Source: Climacium dendroides (Eukaryota; Streptophyta; Bryopsida; Hypnales; Climaciaceae). Taken from it: a DNA stretch of 64,000 nt. The notes beneath the pieces are model-generated. The model ran no database searches, was not told the origin of the DNA, and saw only the letters and a list, made by a program, of their open reading frames with translations. The stretch spans positions 9,036,001 to 9,100,000 of the forward strand of contig OX467088.1 of NCBI GenBank assembly GCA_950106755.1, given 5' to 3'. Below, one piece after another: positions 36,316 through 49,479 of this stretch (position 1 is the first letter of the stretch; every line of letters starts with the position of its first letter). A program made the position numbers and the translations under genes.

Positions 36316-36370
36316 TGAGCTCATTGTGACAGTATGTCACAATGAGCTCAAAAGAGTCAGTTACTGACTC
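36316..36370. repeat. two adjacent perfect short hairpins
   Basis: TGAGCTCATTGTGACA (36316-36331), GTA loop, and its exact complement (36335-36350). Three bases later GAGTCAG-TTA-CTGACTC (36354-36370). Both loops are 3 nt. No T run suggests termination. Confidence 0.85.
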
Positions 36371-37305
36371 ACACACTAATTAATCACTAAAGAATAGAAT
36401 TGCACAAGTTGCTTGATTTGTATTTCTCGCAATTGTTGACAAACTCCAAAGGCGGTAGACAATTCAAGAGGACTCAAACGTGATTATACAACTAGAGTAC
36501 ATTCAAGAAAGGTTTCTAGTCTTGTAAATCGTGAGAACGTGCATTTCAAAAAAAAAAACCAATTCCACAACCGAAAGCCTCATCCTAAATTGGCTAGAAT
36601 TGATTGATATAGTCAACCAAATTCATGGAGATATGAGAGCAATGAAGTAGGAACAAGAAAAGAGGAATGTTGCGATATGGAGGCAGCCAGCTCGTAAAAG
36701 TAGTGACAAGCACACAAGCGGCATGGTGAAATTGAACAAACAAGAGGGTGTTCTTACTATGGTCACTGAGAGAATTTCTTTCATTTAAGCGTTGAGCACT
36801 GAGCAAGACGAGCGAGTGTGACGCGAAAAAAAAAATAGTAGACTGACAAACAGTAAGGTAAAATAACCCATTGCGGACCCATTGTGGGGGGGTCAGTATG
36901 TGAGATGTGGACCATAATGCATGTCTTACATGATAGTAATGAAGTGAATAGTGACCTCATTAAGAACTTCTAACTTTTCAATGTGAAATTCATTGTAAAA
37001 ATTGACTTTTTAGGCCTTCCATGATAGAAAATATTTTGACTACAGTAGGTAGTAAGATGAGTGTTATGCATTAAGATTTCATTGGTTTTAAGGTAGCCTA
37101 CAGACTCTTTTGGGTTGAACACTTCAAAAATTCCTAGCAAATTCATACTTTGTCAAAAAAATATAATTTCAATTGCACTTGTTTCTTACACTTGTACTAA
37201 TGTAGAAAAAAATTGAAAAATTTCAGCAATAAGATGATGTCAAACTCCTCATTTTGACCACAATGGGCTATTTTATCTTAGAGCAAACTTAGAAATAAAC
37301 TAGTT
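36371..37305. other. intergenic stretch, nothing recognised
   Basis: Homopolymer runs and AT-rich DNA; no gene supported. Confidence 0.5.
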
Positions 37306-37770
37306 ACCCTATGCCATTGCCACAATTAAAATAAAAGTAAAAATAATTTAAGATCCAAAAATAACTCAGTAATCCATAACTTTTCTACCATAGGTCCAGA
37401 AGTCACAAAGTAGGGTCCGTGCACCCTCTCTTGCAAAAAGCTTTCCAATGGTACCAAGAACACGACTGAGGACGTACAATTCAAGAAATCTCACCGTAAC
37501 AAACAAAATAAACAAACAACCTAACTTAATGGATGGATAGCCTTGTGCCGAAGTAAAAGATAATGAATTTCTTGTGTTTTTTAAGTAAAAGATAATTATA
37601 ATTTAATTTTTAATTCAAAAGTAGCTCAAAAATTCATAACTATCATATTGTAGACTCAAACACCACGACACAAAGTCTATGCACCCTTCCTCAGAAAGAG
37701 CTTTTTAATAGCACTATCAATGCACACAAGGGACACACAGTTTCAGAGATCTCACTATAACAAACAAAAC
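37306..37770 (+). repeat. two diverged copies of the 3835-4320 module
   Basis: CCATTGCCACAATTAAAATAAAAGT, then CCATAACTTTTC, AGTCACAAAG, GTGCACCCTCTCTTG, GCTTTCCAATGGTACCAAG and AAACAAAATAAACAAAC at 37306-37520. A second, weaker copy is at 37550-37770. Confidence 0.6.
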
Positions 37771-39339
37771 ATTGATGCCTAAATATAATAAAAAATCAAA
37801 CAAATTTTATGTATAAATAGAATCATGAAAATGAACGAACAAAGTAAGCAATCAAAAAATGAACATATGGGAGCAATATTTGCAATAGCAAATGCATATG
37901 GGAGCTCCATCTTTCTCTGCAAAGTGTAAGATGGAAGATGGGACAATAGAGACAAATTAAGGCTTTTGGAGGGGTCAAAAATGAATGAAAAGGTGACTTT
38001 TACTTTAGAGTGAGAGGTGAAGTGGCGATTTGCTTTAAAGGCTTACAATTTTGGGGGGGTGGTTTTATAAATTTCATAGTGCAATTCTTGGCAAATTTAT
38101 TGGTAGGGTTGAATTTTTTTGGGCAAACTTATTCGGGGAATGGGGGTGTTTTGGGTGATAGAGGAGAAAATGTAGGGTGGATTCAAGCAAATACTTGGAT
38201 GTTGAGAGTATAATTTGCCAATATAAACCTTAATTTTATAAAAAAATTAATGTTACTCTGGCTAAATTTACACACTCTAGTGCATTTAGGGTGCACCCAA
38301 CCCTACATCCAATCCCAAATCCCTTCAATATAGAAGTCAATACAGTTGTGAATGAAAATAAGAACAAAAAGTAAGGACTTTGGGCTCAGAAACTGAACAC
38401 CTTCCAATTTAATTCATCAAACAGCAAAACTTAGTCTCGCATACTTCAAAAAATATAAACAATGAATTGATTTAGTATTGGTTACCTATAGAAGCCTTCA
38501 TGCATAGAAAAATATGTAAACACAAAGATCATAACAATTAATGTAACCTTGACGTGATTGACAAAGAAAATTGGTAACATAGTGAACCTAACTTCAACGT
38601 ACTCAACCAAAAAAATATGGTTACACAAAACTCAATTCAACTTCGGTGAACTAAAAGTCCACTCCACCTTATGCCAATCAAATACCAGAGACTTGCACTC
38701 CATCCAACCCCCTTCGTATGCTAATCGTATGCTAAAATCAAAATGATTGTAAAGGAAGTAAGATACATCATAGAGAATCATAATACATGTTTTCAATTGA
38801 GGACTACAATATAGTCTCATAAAATTTAGACATGGAAAAACTAAACAAGAACCTACAACCACCTACCCACCACTCTAATGGCTAGGTCAATATATACCTC
38901 CAAATGTATCATGAACAATTGCCTACAATTTTTGCAAGAATAAAAAATCAATTTCATGTGGTGGACAAGCTTACCAATGACACATAATTGCAAAGAGTGT
39001 AGAAAACATTTCTACTTATGCAAGCACCTCAAGTGCATTACATTGATTAAGGACGATATTGTCATCTGCATTTAGAACCAATGACATAAAGTTATTCAAA
39101 CAAGCATAATTTATAACAAATGTAATCAATGCAAAAAAATAAAAATATTAATAAGTGTGAGCATAGTTACAGAAGACTTTGCTGGACAAGTCTATGTATT
39201 GCAAAGACAAACTAAAGGCAAATAATACAGTTTAGGTGAAAATCAGATTCATTTCACCAAACTCCATTGCTATTTGAAAAAGCTACCTCATGTCTATTGT
39301 TGGTGACTCATTGCACCTATTACTTACTTCATGCTATGA
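37771..39339. other. AT-rich intergenic stretch, nothing recognised
   Basis: About 1.6 kb; short open frames only, no domain or RNA gene. Confidence 0.5.
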
Positions 39340-39903
39340 CACCTCTACCATTGTCAACAAAGCCTTCATGTTCATCTAACAGCTTGCCAAATAATAGCCT
39401 TATTCATTTGACATGAACCACTTGTCAAATACTTTTTGATAAGGAAAGCTCTCCAGAGTGTAAATTTTCTACAAATATATTCCCACAACTACCTGAATAT
39501 GTTCCTCTAGGTTGTTGCAAAGCTTAGACTTTAAAAATCCAATGTTGGAGAAAAGACATTCATCCTCCATCGAGCCTAGAATGTGCACCACAACCATTTT
39601 GGCAGCCTCAAAAACTCACTGAAATTTTGGGTGAAGCTATTGTTTCCATCTAGAACTTGCAACACTTTAGTGAGTGGGTTGACATCATACGGTGGTAGCA
39701 TTGTTGCCCAGGAATTTGATTTCATACATGTCTTGAACAAGGCTCACTAAGATATTAGTGTATGACAGTCGGTCAAAGGAGCAATCAATCCTCCTCCAAG
39801 ATCTTCCCATGGTCATAGTCATCCTTTAGAGTGTATAGATGTTTGTTGAACATTTCTACGGCATTAGATTGACACCAATATTGTGGATAAAGAATATCAA
39901 AGG
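39340..39903 (-). pseudogene. hAT-like transposase C-terminal relic
   Basis: Reading the minus strand across frames gives YPQYWCQSNAVEMFNKHLYTL near 39840, and near 39530-39610 VHILGSMEDECLFSNIGFLKSKLCNNLEEHI followed by TLESFP-YQKVFDKWFMSN. The ED-E--FS-I-F-KSKL-N-L pattern resembles the C-terminal dimerisation region of hAT-type transposases and their domesticated zinc-finger relatives. Several stops and shifts make it non-functional. It is cut off at 39903 by sequence starting TGTTACAATCCCGTGCC, so a later insertion probably truncated it. Confidence 0.45.
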
Positions 39904-40990
39904 TGTTACAATCCCGTGCCTATGCTACCTTGGTGAGCAAGGGGGATATTAGGGGTGACTCTCCAAGCCTTACAAGAGATGAAGTGTGAAGATTTGGGAG
40001 TCCTGAGTAATTATAATGTTGTAGCGCTCATATAGAAACAAAGTGGTGTCCTACATATTCTTAGAAAGTTTGTAAGAATATACATCCATGGGTCCAAATA
40101 ATGCAAGGATTCAAGCTGTGAGTCAAAAGTTATAGCTCCTCAAAGTTGGCAATATCTCGACCTCAGTCCAAGGTGTGAGACATGGGAGTCAAGGTTTGGA
40201 TGGAATCCTTTGAGCTAAATTGATAATGCTACATATCATTGAAAAGCTTAATAAATCAACTTTCTAGAATGCTATAGATCATAAGGAGATCAAGTGTGAG
40301 CTAAAAGTTATAGACTATCAAAGAAGGAAGAGTCCCAAAGAAGTACACTCCTAAGGGACTTGGATCTTTGGAGGGCTATAACTTCCTCAATACTTGGCGA
40401 ATTGGAGAAAGTGAGTAGTCCATGGTGATTTGCAAAAAGAGAAAATCACAAAAATGAACTCACACTTGGAATTTAGAATCAAGAGCTAAAAATTGTGCCA
40501 ATGAAAAAATCAGAAGTCTTTTGGGGCCTAATTTTGGAGAAACTTTAGAATGGGTGGACTTCCAAGATGGGGTGTGTTTTGGATGTTTTCAAAGTCCCCT
40601 AGGATGGGATTGTTGCCAAATCCTACAAAGGGTACTATAAAGAGAGGTGGTCTCCCTCCTCACTCTTGAATGGTGCTATGGTGAGCCATAGTTGTCATAG
40701 ATGGTGAGGTTGGTGTTAGAGCCTCATCACTACTTGTATATTACTATGGAGTACTTGTATACTCTTTGATACTGGTTGGATGTATCTCGTTCTACACTAG
40801 GCCATGGTGTAAATCATGATTGGTGAGTTTTGATTGGTAAGTTCCAAAGTAAAGTGGGTTGGGTCTAATGAGGAGTTGGGTGCCATTTAAAGGCAGTTAG
40901 CACTAGTGAAAAGTAGTGCCACTACCAAGTGCTTGGGCATCAATGGAAATTCCTTCCCATATCATCAAATGATATGCCCTCGGGGGGCAC
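39904..40990 (+). mobile_element. possible solo LTR or retroelement fragment with modular repeats
   Basis: Begins TGTTACAATCCCGTGCC, a common LTR-like start, exactly where the hAT-like frame breaks. 40090-40510 contains AAAAGTTATAG modules like those at 13-16 kb. No coding part, and the right end and target duplication could not be fixed. Confidence 0.35.
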
Positions 40991-41204
40991 TCTTTATAAA
41001 AATAAGGATATAGGTGCGAACACCAAGTAATAAACGAGGGGGATTATTTTTTTATTTTTTTTGTGCACCCTATAATTATATAATTTTAGAATTTTATTCA
41101 TTAAAAGGGTGCATTCATTATTTGTAATCTCAAATTGTTAGAAATATATCATATGCTATTTTACTTTAAAAAAGATTTCCTACTACAATTTGCTAATGAC
41201 ACTC

Positions 41205-41405
41205 ACATTTTTTTTACATGGACATTTTTTCCCTTATATGCATACTTTATTCCCTTACTTGGACATTTTTTTCCTTATATGTACAATTTTCTTTCCCATA
41301 TGCACATTTTTTTTCCGTGTATGCACTTTTTGACCTGTATATGCATATTTTGTTCCTTGTATCCATTTTTTTTCTTTATTTGCACATTTTGTCTTTGTAG
41401 TAATA
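41205..41405 (+). repeat. degenerate T-rich tandem repeat
   Basis: About seven units of roughly 28-30 bp of the form CATTTTTTTCCTTATATGCA. Frames through it (Phe/Tyr/Leu-rich) are compositional. Confidence 0.75.
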
Positions 41406-43225
41406 TTGTGGTCCCTTACATTTCCTTTTTTTTTTAATAGCCTTTAATACTTTAATAGCCTTTAATAGCCTTTAATACTTCTATTTGTTACATCTTAAGA
41501 TTTCTATTTGTTACATTGTAAGGACAAAACTAAATGTGCACATCAAAAATGATATCTAAAGGTTTAGGAGTAAGTCTGTTAAAAAACACAGAAACCTAGA
41601 GCACATGTGCTCAAAATTCAAAGTTCATGAAAACTACAAGCCTGAAGTTTACTATTGCACTAACAAGAGACCCATAAAGATAATGGAAACATTCACAACT
41701 ACATTATTAACACTGAAATTACAAGAAGAATGCAAGCTAATTTTGATAGTACCTACTTCTACCATAACAAACTCCAGTAGCTACCACACCTCTCCTGCAC
41801 CACAAAAGAAATACCATTAGAATTGGTGCCATTGAATTGCTAGGCGGGCCCAATCACAACTGTAGATTTTGATGCAAAGGATGGGCAGTGCTTGCCAAAA
41901 CAACTGCATTTCAACCCAACATTGTGTTGTTGGGCTTTGTAAAGACATTACAAGACCAAACTATGAAGGTGCTTTACGTCAAGGGGTTTCACTATACACA
42001 TACTGTAGAACCCATAAAATCTTTAGGCTGAATGAGTCTGCTACATTGGTGTGATCCACAGTCTAGGATTTGACTTCAACTTCGCTTTAGCTGCAACAAT
42101 GACCTCCTCGGCATCCCAACCCTTTTGCAGCTTTGATCACAGCTCCTGCAACTGAAACATTACAGGAAATAGATGAATTCAACAAGTACATGGGCAAAAT
42201 TCTACATGCACCTTAGCAGGCAAATATACGAGAGACCCAAAGGAACGCTAGATTCCAAACAGAGGACTATCCAGAACCCTTACCTACTATCGCGGGCACC
42301 TGCAGAGTCATATCAATGTCAACGACAAATAGTAAGTGCTCTTACATTCTAAAAATTCAAGGCAGCTTCAAAGCAAAGAAGGACTACGAAATGCAAGTGC
42401 AACACATTTCTAAAGATTGCGGTGTAGGATTCCATGTTCTACAGGTTAGAAGGCATTAGACACGTCACCTAATTCGTCGCTTGCATGCAATTTCCCTCCG
42501 ACCACAAAGGCAGGTGCGGTGACCTTCTAAGCGGAAAGCGACGTCGAAATTCTCCAAATCTGACCACCATTCCAGTACCGCTTATCTAGGGATCGTCAAA
42601 AGGATGTCCACTACAATATTTGATGCCAATAGTGTGTTCATAGAATTTGTGATAGCTTGCCATTTTGTTGCTATGCCAAACAACTTGTCACCTTTAGGGA
42701 TAAATGTAAGCACTGCCAGAGTTGTGCAAGTGCACTCCGCATTCACAATGAGACGAGGCATCTGCAATAAGTATAAAATCAACGCCAACAATAAAAAGGT
42801 TCGAAGCAAAGAAGGGCTATGACACGCCAACTAAATGCAAATGTGAGATTTCAGTGACTTGCCCGTAGCAGGGATGGACGTCTCCCTTGGAGGCCAAATC
42901 TGGAATTCTCAGAAGTCCACGGCTATTTGAATTGTAGCTACTTGCCAAGAATTGTGGCCACTTGAACTGTGGCTACTAGAAATAATACAACCGATCAATA
43001 GGAAAGTGCAATGATGCAAATGGCACTCTCAATGTCAATCCATTGGGTGTCCGTCACGTCATACTTATATTTGTTCCTCCCCGGCGCGGATTTAAACTAA
43101 TTGAGCATTATTTGAATAGATGGTGAAGAATTTACTTTCTTACCTGCTGACATATGAGCCATGAGGTCGATTGGGTTCCTACAGAGTCCCCACGTTTTTC
43201 CAACTTTCTTGTGCATTTTCTGTAC
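41406..43225. other. intergenic stretch with possible coding relics
   Basis: No supported gene. A minus-strand frame at 42582-42830 (LIVNAECTCTTLAVLTFIPKG) may be an outlier of the relic at 43226-45640, but I cannot place it. Confidence 0.35.
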
Positions 43226-45640
43226 TCACCCCAACCACCAAGTGCCGATGTCCACCCCAGCGGTCACAACAACCGAGCGTCCTACATAAGCACCGCAATG
43301 GTTTCTCTTCTGCGCTGCTCTCACTCTTAAACTCTGTCTTGGGTTTCGTGATTTCATGAATAGCACACCGCAGTCAGTTCCAAGCCCAACCAAAGCAGTT
43401 GTGGTCGAATTTGCAACAGAGAGGTAATCCTCTGTATTGTTGAAGTAGATGGAGTTCTTGATGCGAGTGAATCGGTCTTTCAGCAAGATAAGATTCCCAT
43501 TCAATTCGGCTACTAACGTGGACTTATAAATGGCCTTTTCCATGTACTCCACCACTGGCTCTATTTTTTGAGCACGTTGATTTAAAATTGAAGGCAGTGG
43601 TTGGCCTGGTTCAACAGCATCTAGCATTTGGTAAATTACATCCCTGCATTCTTCCTCGTCAAGTCTCAAAACGTCCTCCCCATCATCCGAAGACGCCTCC
43701 ACATCACTCATGTCTATGTCAATGCTTGCGCCATCACCTTGCTCAGGTCCTTCCACATCAAGAGCATCCACCTCCCCGTCCTCGTTGTCTTCCTACACCT
43801 CCTCAGTTTCAGAGTCTCTGATGACCTTACCATCACCATCTTCACCGGATACAACCTCCTGAGGAGCCAAATATGCCCAATGCTTAGGATTTCTCCGCTC
43901 AACCACTCAAGGCTCCCTAAACTACATTTTATTTTTAGCGTAAGATGGAGACATATTTAGTGACTTCAGCAGTACTTGGGCTGCCTTCAGACCTTCCTTG
44001 AGCGCACCCACAAAGTCCTCATCTTTGGCAAGGATGCTATAATCCTCCAAATCTCCAAGTGACCGTCCCTGTTCTAGAGGATGCAAGTCAGTCCAGATGT
44101 TGCGTTGCTTGTTGTGAGCTCTACCAAATTGCAATCCATTGGACCCATACTCAATCGTAGCCAGCCGATTCATAGTGTTAGCACATCCCACAAGCTCTTG
44201 AAAATCATAAGTTCTCTCCATACCTTACATTCCCCCCACCTTGCTAAATTTTTTTCACAATAGTCAGATCTAGTGAGGTGCAATGGAATTGACAAGTAAG
44301 AGAATGTATCATGGAAATACCTTATGAGTAAGACAACAAAATGGCAAGATAGCTGCACATCAAGATAGTACTGATTGCTCACAAAGCATTCCTACAAGGT
44401 CAAATGTTTCGTATTTCTTCCTACACTATGGTCACCATGTTGGAACCACAACTTCCAAATCCTAAAAAAGAATGACACTTTGCTAGCAAGAACCACTCTA
44501 TCCCTCAAAGTCAAAGAGACGAAGAAAAAAATGTCAATATAATCAGCACATATGGACAAATACAACTTAGTCCCCAAAGTTCTCTCCTGATGTGCATCCC
44601 TACCACTTCTAAGTTCCTACAAGCAAGTCCTAGCCTTCTTTGTACAAATGCATTGAGCACTAGCCTAGTTTTGCCTGTCAATCCGCTCTACATCTTCCTT
44701 TCTAAAACCATGCTTATCAATTACAAACTTCTGATAAACCTAACCAAGATGATCTAGGTAACAAACATCAGCCCCTAGTTGCAGATTTTTCACAACACTA
44801 TCAAGAGGGTTGATCAATTTTTTTCCATTATGGATGAAATCTTGATCATGCAAGCCTTTTATTTTATTTTCTCCAAGCCATTGACAAGATAAAGACTACC
44901 CTTCCTATGGAAGTTCATACTTGGATCCTAACTTACTACGGTAGTCCTGAAGCATGAGTCGCCATCTTCTAGAATTCTCGTCTGAAGAATGCCCTACAAT
45001 AGGTCCAACAACCAGCCCACAACTATCTTCCCAAAGCCTGTCAATAGTTTTCCACTGATTGCGAACCCAATCTGAATTAAAACGGTTGCAAGTGCAAGAA
45101 CAAGTCTTGGTAGCTTATCATGCAAAGGATTGACCATGATGACCTGAGTAAAACTTCCCTTTTCATTCAACCGGAAAGAATCAAGTATAGAAGAGTATCC
45201 AACCTCACCACTCCTTACACGTGGCCTGAAAGTAGAGATGCACACATGATTCTCTTTTTGTCCACAAAATCCTACCAATCCATCAGACTAAGTGTCCCAA
45301 GATATACACGCCTTCACTTTTGTTTCATCTTCAGCTAAGATGACTGGTACATGTCCTTCCATTGCATGACACGCTTTGGCCTCCCTGTAAATATGAACCA
45401 CAGCAGCGAACAATACAGAATGCTCCCCTGCAATGAACTGAGCCCCTTTCTTATTTTCCCATTTAGTACAATCATAGGACGGACCAACAACATTAAAGGC
45501 AAACAAATCACACATTCGCCTGCCTCTATAGATCCTCATAGCTTGTGCAAATGATTTCGTGTTTTTCGAAAACTTGTGACCCTGCCTCACACGATTCAGA
45601 TTTGTGGCGACGTCCACATGCATACTATTACAACTTTAAA
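43226..45640 (-). pseudogene. relic of a large transposon-like protein of unknown function
   Basis: Minus-strand blocks follow each other as one broken protein: 45623-45288 (GHVPVILAEDETKVKACISW), an in-frame TAG, then DGLVGFCGQKENHVC and VIMVNPLHDKLPRLVL, a frameshift near 45090 into CNRFNSDWVRNQW, IKGLHDQDFIHNGKKLINPL, ERTLGTKLYLSICADYIDIFF (about 44540), YYLDVQLSCHFVVLLI (44382-44300), then NGLQFGRAHNKQRNIWTDLH (44221-43922), and the tail YMEKAIYKSTLVAELNGN with RIKNSIYFNNTEDYLS (43771-43226). I count at least two stops and two shifts. I remember similar uncharacterised multi-copy plant and algal proteins but cannot name a family. An acidic DET motif could belong to a nuclease, which is speculative. 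Confidence 0.55.
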
Positions 45641-46235
45641 CTTTTAATTTGTACTTAATTTATCCAACTCTAGAGGCATTCACAATTTACTCATCTACCC
45701 AATCATTAGGATTTATCCACACAATCATTTTTTCATTAAGAATTCTTCCACATTCAATGGTCAATTGTAAACCAGAAAACTATTATCATATGATCCACTT
45801 CAAGCTTTTTATTCAATTTCACATCACACTAGCTTAAGCACATACATCAATCATGCAATTTCTTCTAAGCTCATTCAACACAATTAGCACTAGAAGCATA
45901 TACAATCTATAAATTGTTTAAAGCTTATTCAATATACTACAATAATTTAATCAAAATATATTATATTATCTTAAAGAAAAATCAATAATGAATTCTCTCA
46001 AAAATATACACACAATTTTATTTAAAATGCCCAATCAATGGGACTTATTCTACAAGAACAACAAATAACAACAAATTGCTTCAAGCTCTATTATGCCAAA
46101 GAAAATGTCACAATAAATACATAATTGTTTTTAAAAAGATGAAGAATGACATTAAACAAAAGTTTCTACAAATTTACAAATAAAAGAAAGAATACTTCCC
46201 AAAAACTTCCCAAGAACCTTCAAAATCCTATTGGT
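45641..46235. other. AT-rich intergenic stretch, nothing recognised
   Basis: About 600 bp, no supported gene. Confidence 0.5.
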
Positions 46236-47178
46236 TTAACCCCTAAAGGACCAAGGCCTTATTTTTCTGCCAAAAAACACTCAAAACTGCCATTTCTGTA
46301 GCAAAGAGTAACAAAATTTGAAAATTATTTTTTTTGCACATCCAACCGTAGGATCTTATACCTTACTAGTATGGAAATGTGTGGAAAAAATTTCAGAAAT
46401 TTTGACCACATAGATTAAAAGATATCTGCGTTTAAAGTGAAAAAAACAATTTTTTCAGCACCTTGCGGGACTGGATTATTTGACTTTGAACTTTTTTAAC
46501 TTAAATTTTTTGCACTACAGAGTTTTGAGCTTTAAATCCTTATTGTGGGAAATTGAGTTGAGAATTTAGAAAAAAAGAAAATTTTAAGAAAAAGATTAAT
46601 TTTCATGCTTAAAAAAATTGTTAAGTAGAAGTAGGTATGAGAATGAAGGAAAATCTAAATTATTAATATCTTTAAGATGGAATTAAAATGCACTAATCCC
46701 AATGGTGAGATTGTTCTAGGAAGTAAACTAAATCATGTAAAAAACAATCTTTAGAAAAATTGTAAAAATTGCATTCAGAAATGAATTCTATAAGTTATTT
46801 TTTCGGGAAGATGCTCTAACTGCCCGATAAACAAGATTGTCCATAACTTTCTCATAATAAGTCCAAATGGAATGAATCAAAGCTTCACATGCAGAGAAAA
46901 ATATAATCTACAAGAAAAAAAATATAAAAATTCAAAATTCAAAATTTTGCAAATTTTTTTTTGCTGCCCGGACTGCCCCCCGTCCCCTACTTTGAGCTTA
47001 TTTGGTCATAACTTTTGTTTCCGGGCACCAAATGTGAAAAAAATTATATTCCCACAAAGCTCATCAGTTTTTCTATCTTCAAATAAGTTTCAAAAAATCA
47101 TGACAAAATTTCAGCCCGTAGGTACCTGCCCGAAATCCAATTTGTCCCCCGAAGGGACAATGGTCCTTTAGGGGTTAA
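46236..47178. mobile_element. TTAA-flanked non-autonomous element (935 bp)
   Basis: Body 46240-47174 between TTAA 46236-46239 and 47175-47178. Ends are a perfect 14-bp inverted repeat: CCCCTAAAGGACCA on the left, TGGTCCTTTAGGGG on the right. The interior has no credible gene. It is homologous over long stretches to 54290-55085 (AATTGAGTTGAGAAT, CCAAATGGAATGAATCAAAGCTT) and its ends are identical to those of 52913-53859. Confidence 0.75.
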
Positions 47179-49129
47179 TCATCAAAAGTCTAATTGTTTC
47201 AACTACCCTTGGAATCCACGGTAATTCCTCAAATCATTCTACATATCACTTCCTAAAATTGTAAACAAACTATAACTTTTTTTACACTTCAAAACCAAAA
47301 TTTGACTCCACTTAAGAATATTTTTAGCTCACAACAAGCCTTGGCAAAACGCAACCAAATCCTAGCCACAACACTGGCAATATTATGTTGCAAATCTACA
47401 AGAGCAATAGCAATCTAGTAGTGGGAGTAAGTGTGCATGGCAAAAATGTATAGTGAAGAGAGTAGAGCCTTTAGTACAAGCAAAGCACAACAATGGTGCA
47501 AAGTGGCAACAAGGACAAAGACAGTGGCATTGGTGAAAGAAACCCTAAAAGGCAACAAGATTGTTGTTGAAGTGGTTCCCTCCTGTTCCCCTCAACTACC
47601 ACACTGGTGATGAACCCATCATTTTTAGGCCTTTTTTATTATTGACATTTCGCCAACTGTTAGGAACAAGGGCAAACTAGCACTACAATGCTAAAAAAAT
47701 CCTTGGAATAAATACATAAGTCATCTCCACTAACATGTGGAAATACCATCTCGACAAAATATGGGGACGTTGTTTTGTGGCTACAAATTTATGATTTTCT
47801 AACCAATATGCTATGTTGTGGAACTCATTATTTTGTCTTACAACCAACTATACGACTTATAGGGGTCTAAAGCAAAATGAATCTCCATCAGTGCTAATCC
47901 AATGATCTATTTGTGGAAGAAAATGTAGTTTTGGTGGAATTATTGTCTCCAACACAATTATAATATTTGTCATGCCTAAGAGAATATTTTCACAAGGTCA
48001 AATATTTATTGCACACTTTTCATCCTAAAACATTGTATTAGGCTTGTTTGGAGTACTATTGAAGTTGCTCTAAGCTTTGTGAATTAACCCTAAAAGGACA
48101 TGTCTACAACCACTTTCAAACTTCAAAGTTCTTCTCTTTGAGTGCTCCTATTTTGAAACTATATATGGATGAGATGTTTTGTATTTATTTTTTAGAAATG
48201 TATTTATATGTGTTCTATAAGTCATAAAAATTTCACAACTATTTGTGAAAATTTACAACTTCTTCAAATTTTGAATAAAATGTGAAGAAGTTTTAGATCT
48301 AGCTATTCAAATATGATCTATAGATCTATTGGTTGAAATATTCATAATTATTTTATTGTTCTAAGTCGCATTTTTTTATAAAAATCATCTCTAAAAAATT
48401 TAATTCTTTTTAAGTTCAAAATGTTAATTTCTAGATATGATAACTTTTAAATAAATTCTTATTTACATATTTACTCAAGTAGTTTTTAAAAGGTCATATT
48501 TTGAATTGAAAAAATAGCTTTTTGCCTTGAAACATATTTCAAATGTACCCTTTAAAATGTAGAAAATTTACAAAACCAAAGCTTAGAAGATCTATACCAT
48601 TCAAATATAAATGAACTACTACATGAATCTAGAATTATTAATATGGATGAAAAATATGCCATTTTGTTACTTGGGCCATGGTTGCATTGATTAATGGTTT
48701 GAAATTTGAATGCATGGATCTTAAGGGGTCAAAGTGTTGACAATTTCTCCTACATTTATTGCACATGTATATCAATACCAAAGATTTGGATCCTTTCTAA
48801 AAACATTAGGAAGGATATTAAGTGATTCAAAATACAAAAACACATTTTTTAAAATTTAGATTTTTATTGTTGATTAAATAGTGCCTAAAGCACCAAGAAT
48901 AGTATTTTCTACAAAATCAATCTAAAATGATTAGTTTCCAATGGATTGAATATAATTGAAATCCAAAACAAAAATTCAAACTTTCAACCATACAAACTTC
49001 AACCCATTTGACCTCATAGATTTCAAAATGTTATTGTTTCAAATTATAAAAAATGAAGTTTTGGACCCTATCCAATATGGTTAGTTCAATTTGACCCAAC
49101 TTTGTAGAAAAAGGAAACAATAATAGTAG
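47179..49129. other. AT-rich intergenic stretch, nothing recognised
   Basis: Almost 2 kb without open frames of note. Confidence 0.55.
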
Positions 49130-49370
49130 TTAACCCTTAAATGTTGAAGTACACCTTTGACGTCTAATAGATGACAAAATCATCAACAAAATTTTGTTTG
49201 GAAAGGGGAGATCTTTTACAATACTTTGACTTCCAACGAGTGTTTTTTCAATTTTTTATGAGTGCTTTTTCAATTTTTTAAGAGTGCTTTTTCAATTTTT
49301 AAGCCAATGAATTAGATGCTAATGAAAACTCATGATTTCCAAGCTTCCCCATCGTCCTTTTAAGGGTTAA
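49130..49370. mobile_element. short TTAA element (233 bp)
   Basis: TTAA-CCCTTAAATGTTGAAGTACACC on the left and GGAAG/CATCGTCCTTTTAAGGG-TTAA on the right. Contains three tandem GAGTGCTTTTTCAATTTTTTA units of about 25 bp. End types match the 3631 element in reverse order. Confidence 0.65.
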
Positions 49371-49479
49371 GTTATAATTCATTGCCAATTTTTAGGAATG
49401 ATGAAGGTGTCTAAAATAGCCAAAAAGCACATATGTACATACATGCACACTTTTTCTTTTCTTTTTTCTTTTTCTAAAA

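Noticed and set aside
41135..41437. 100-residue Phe/Tyr-rich frame that looks like membrane segments
   Set aside because: Explained by the T-rich tandem repeat.
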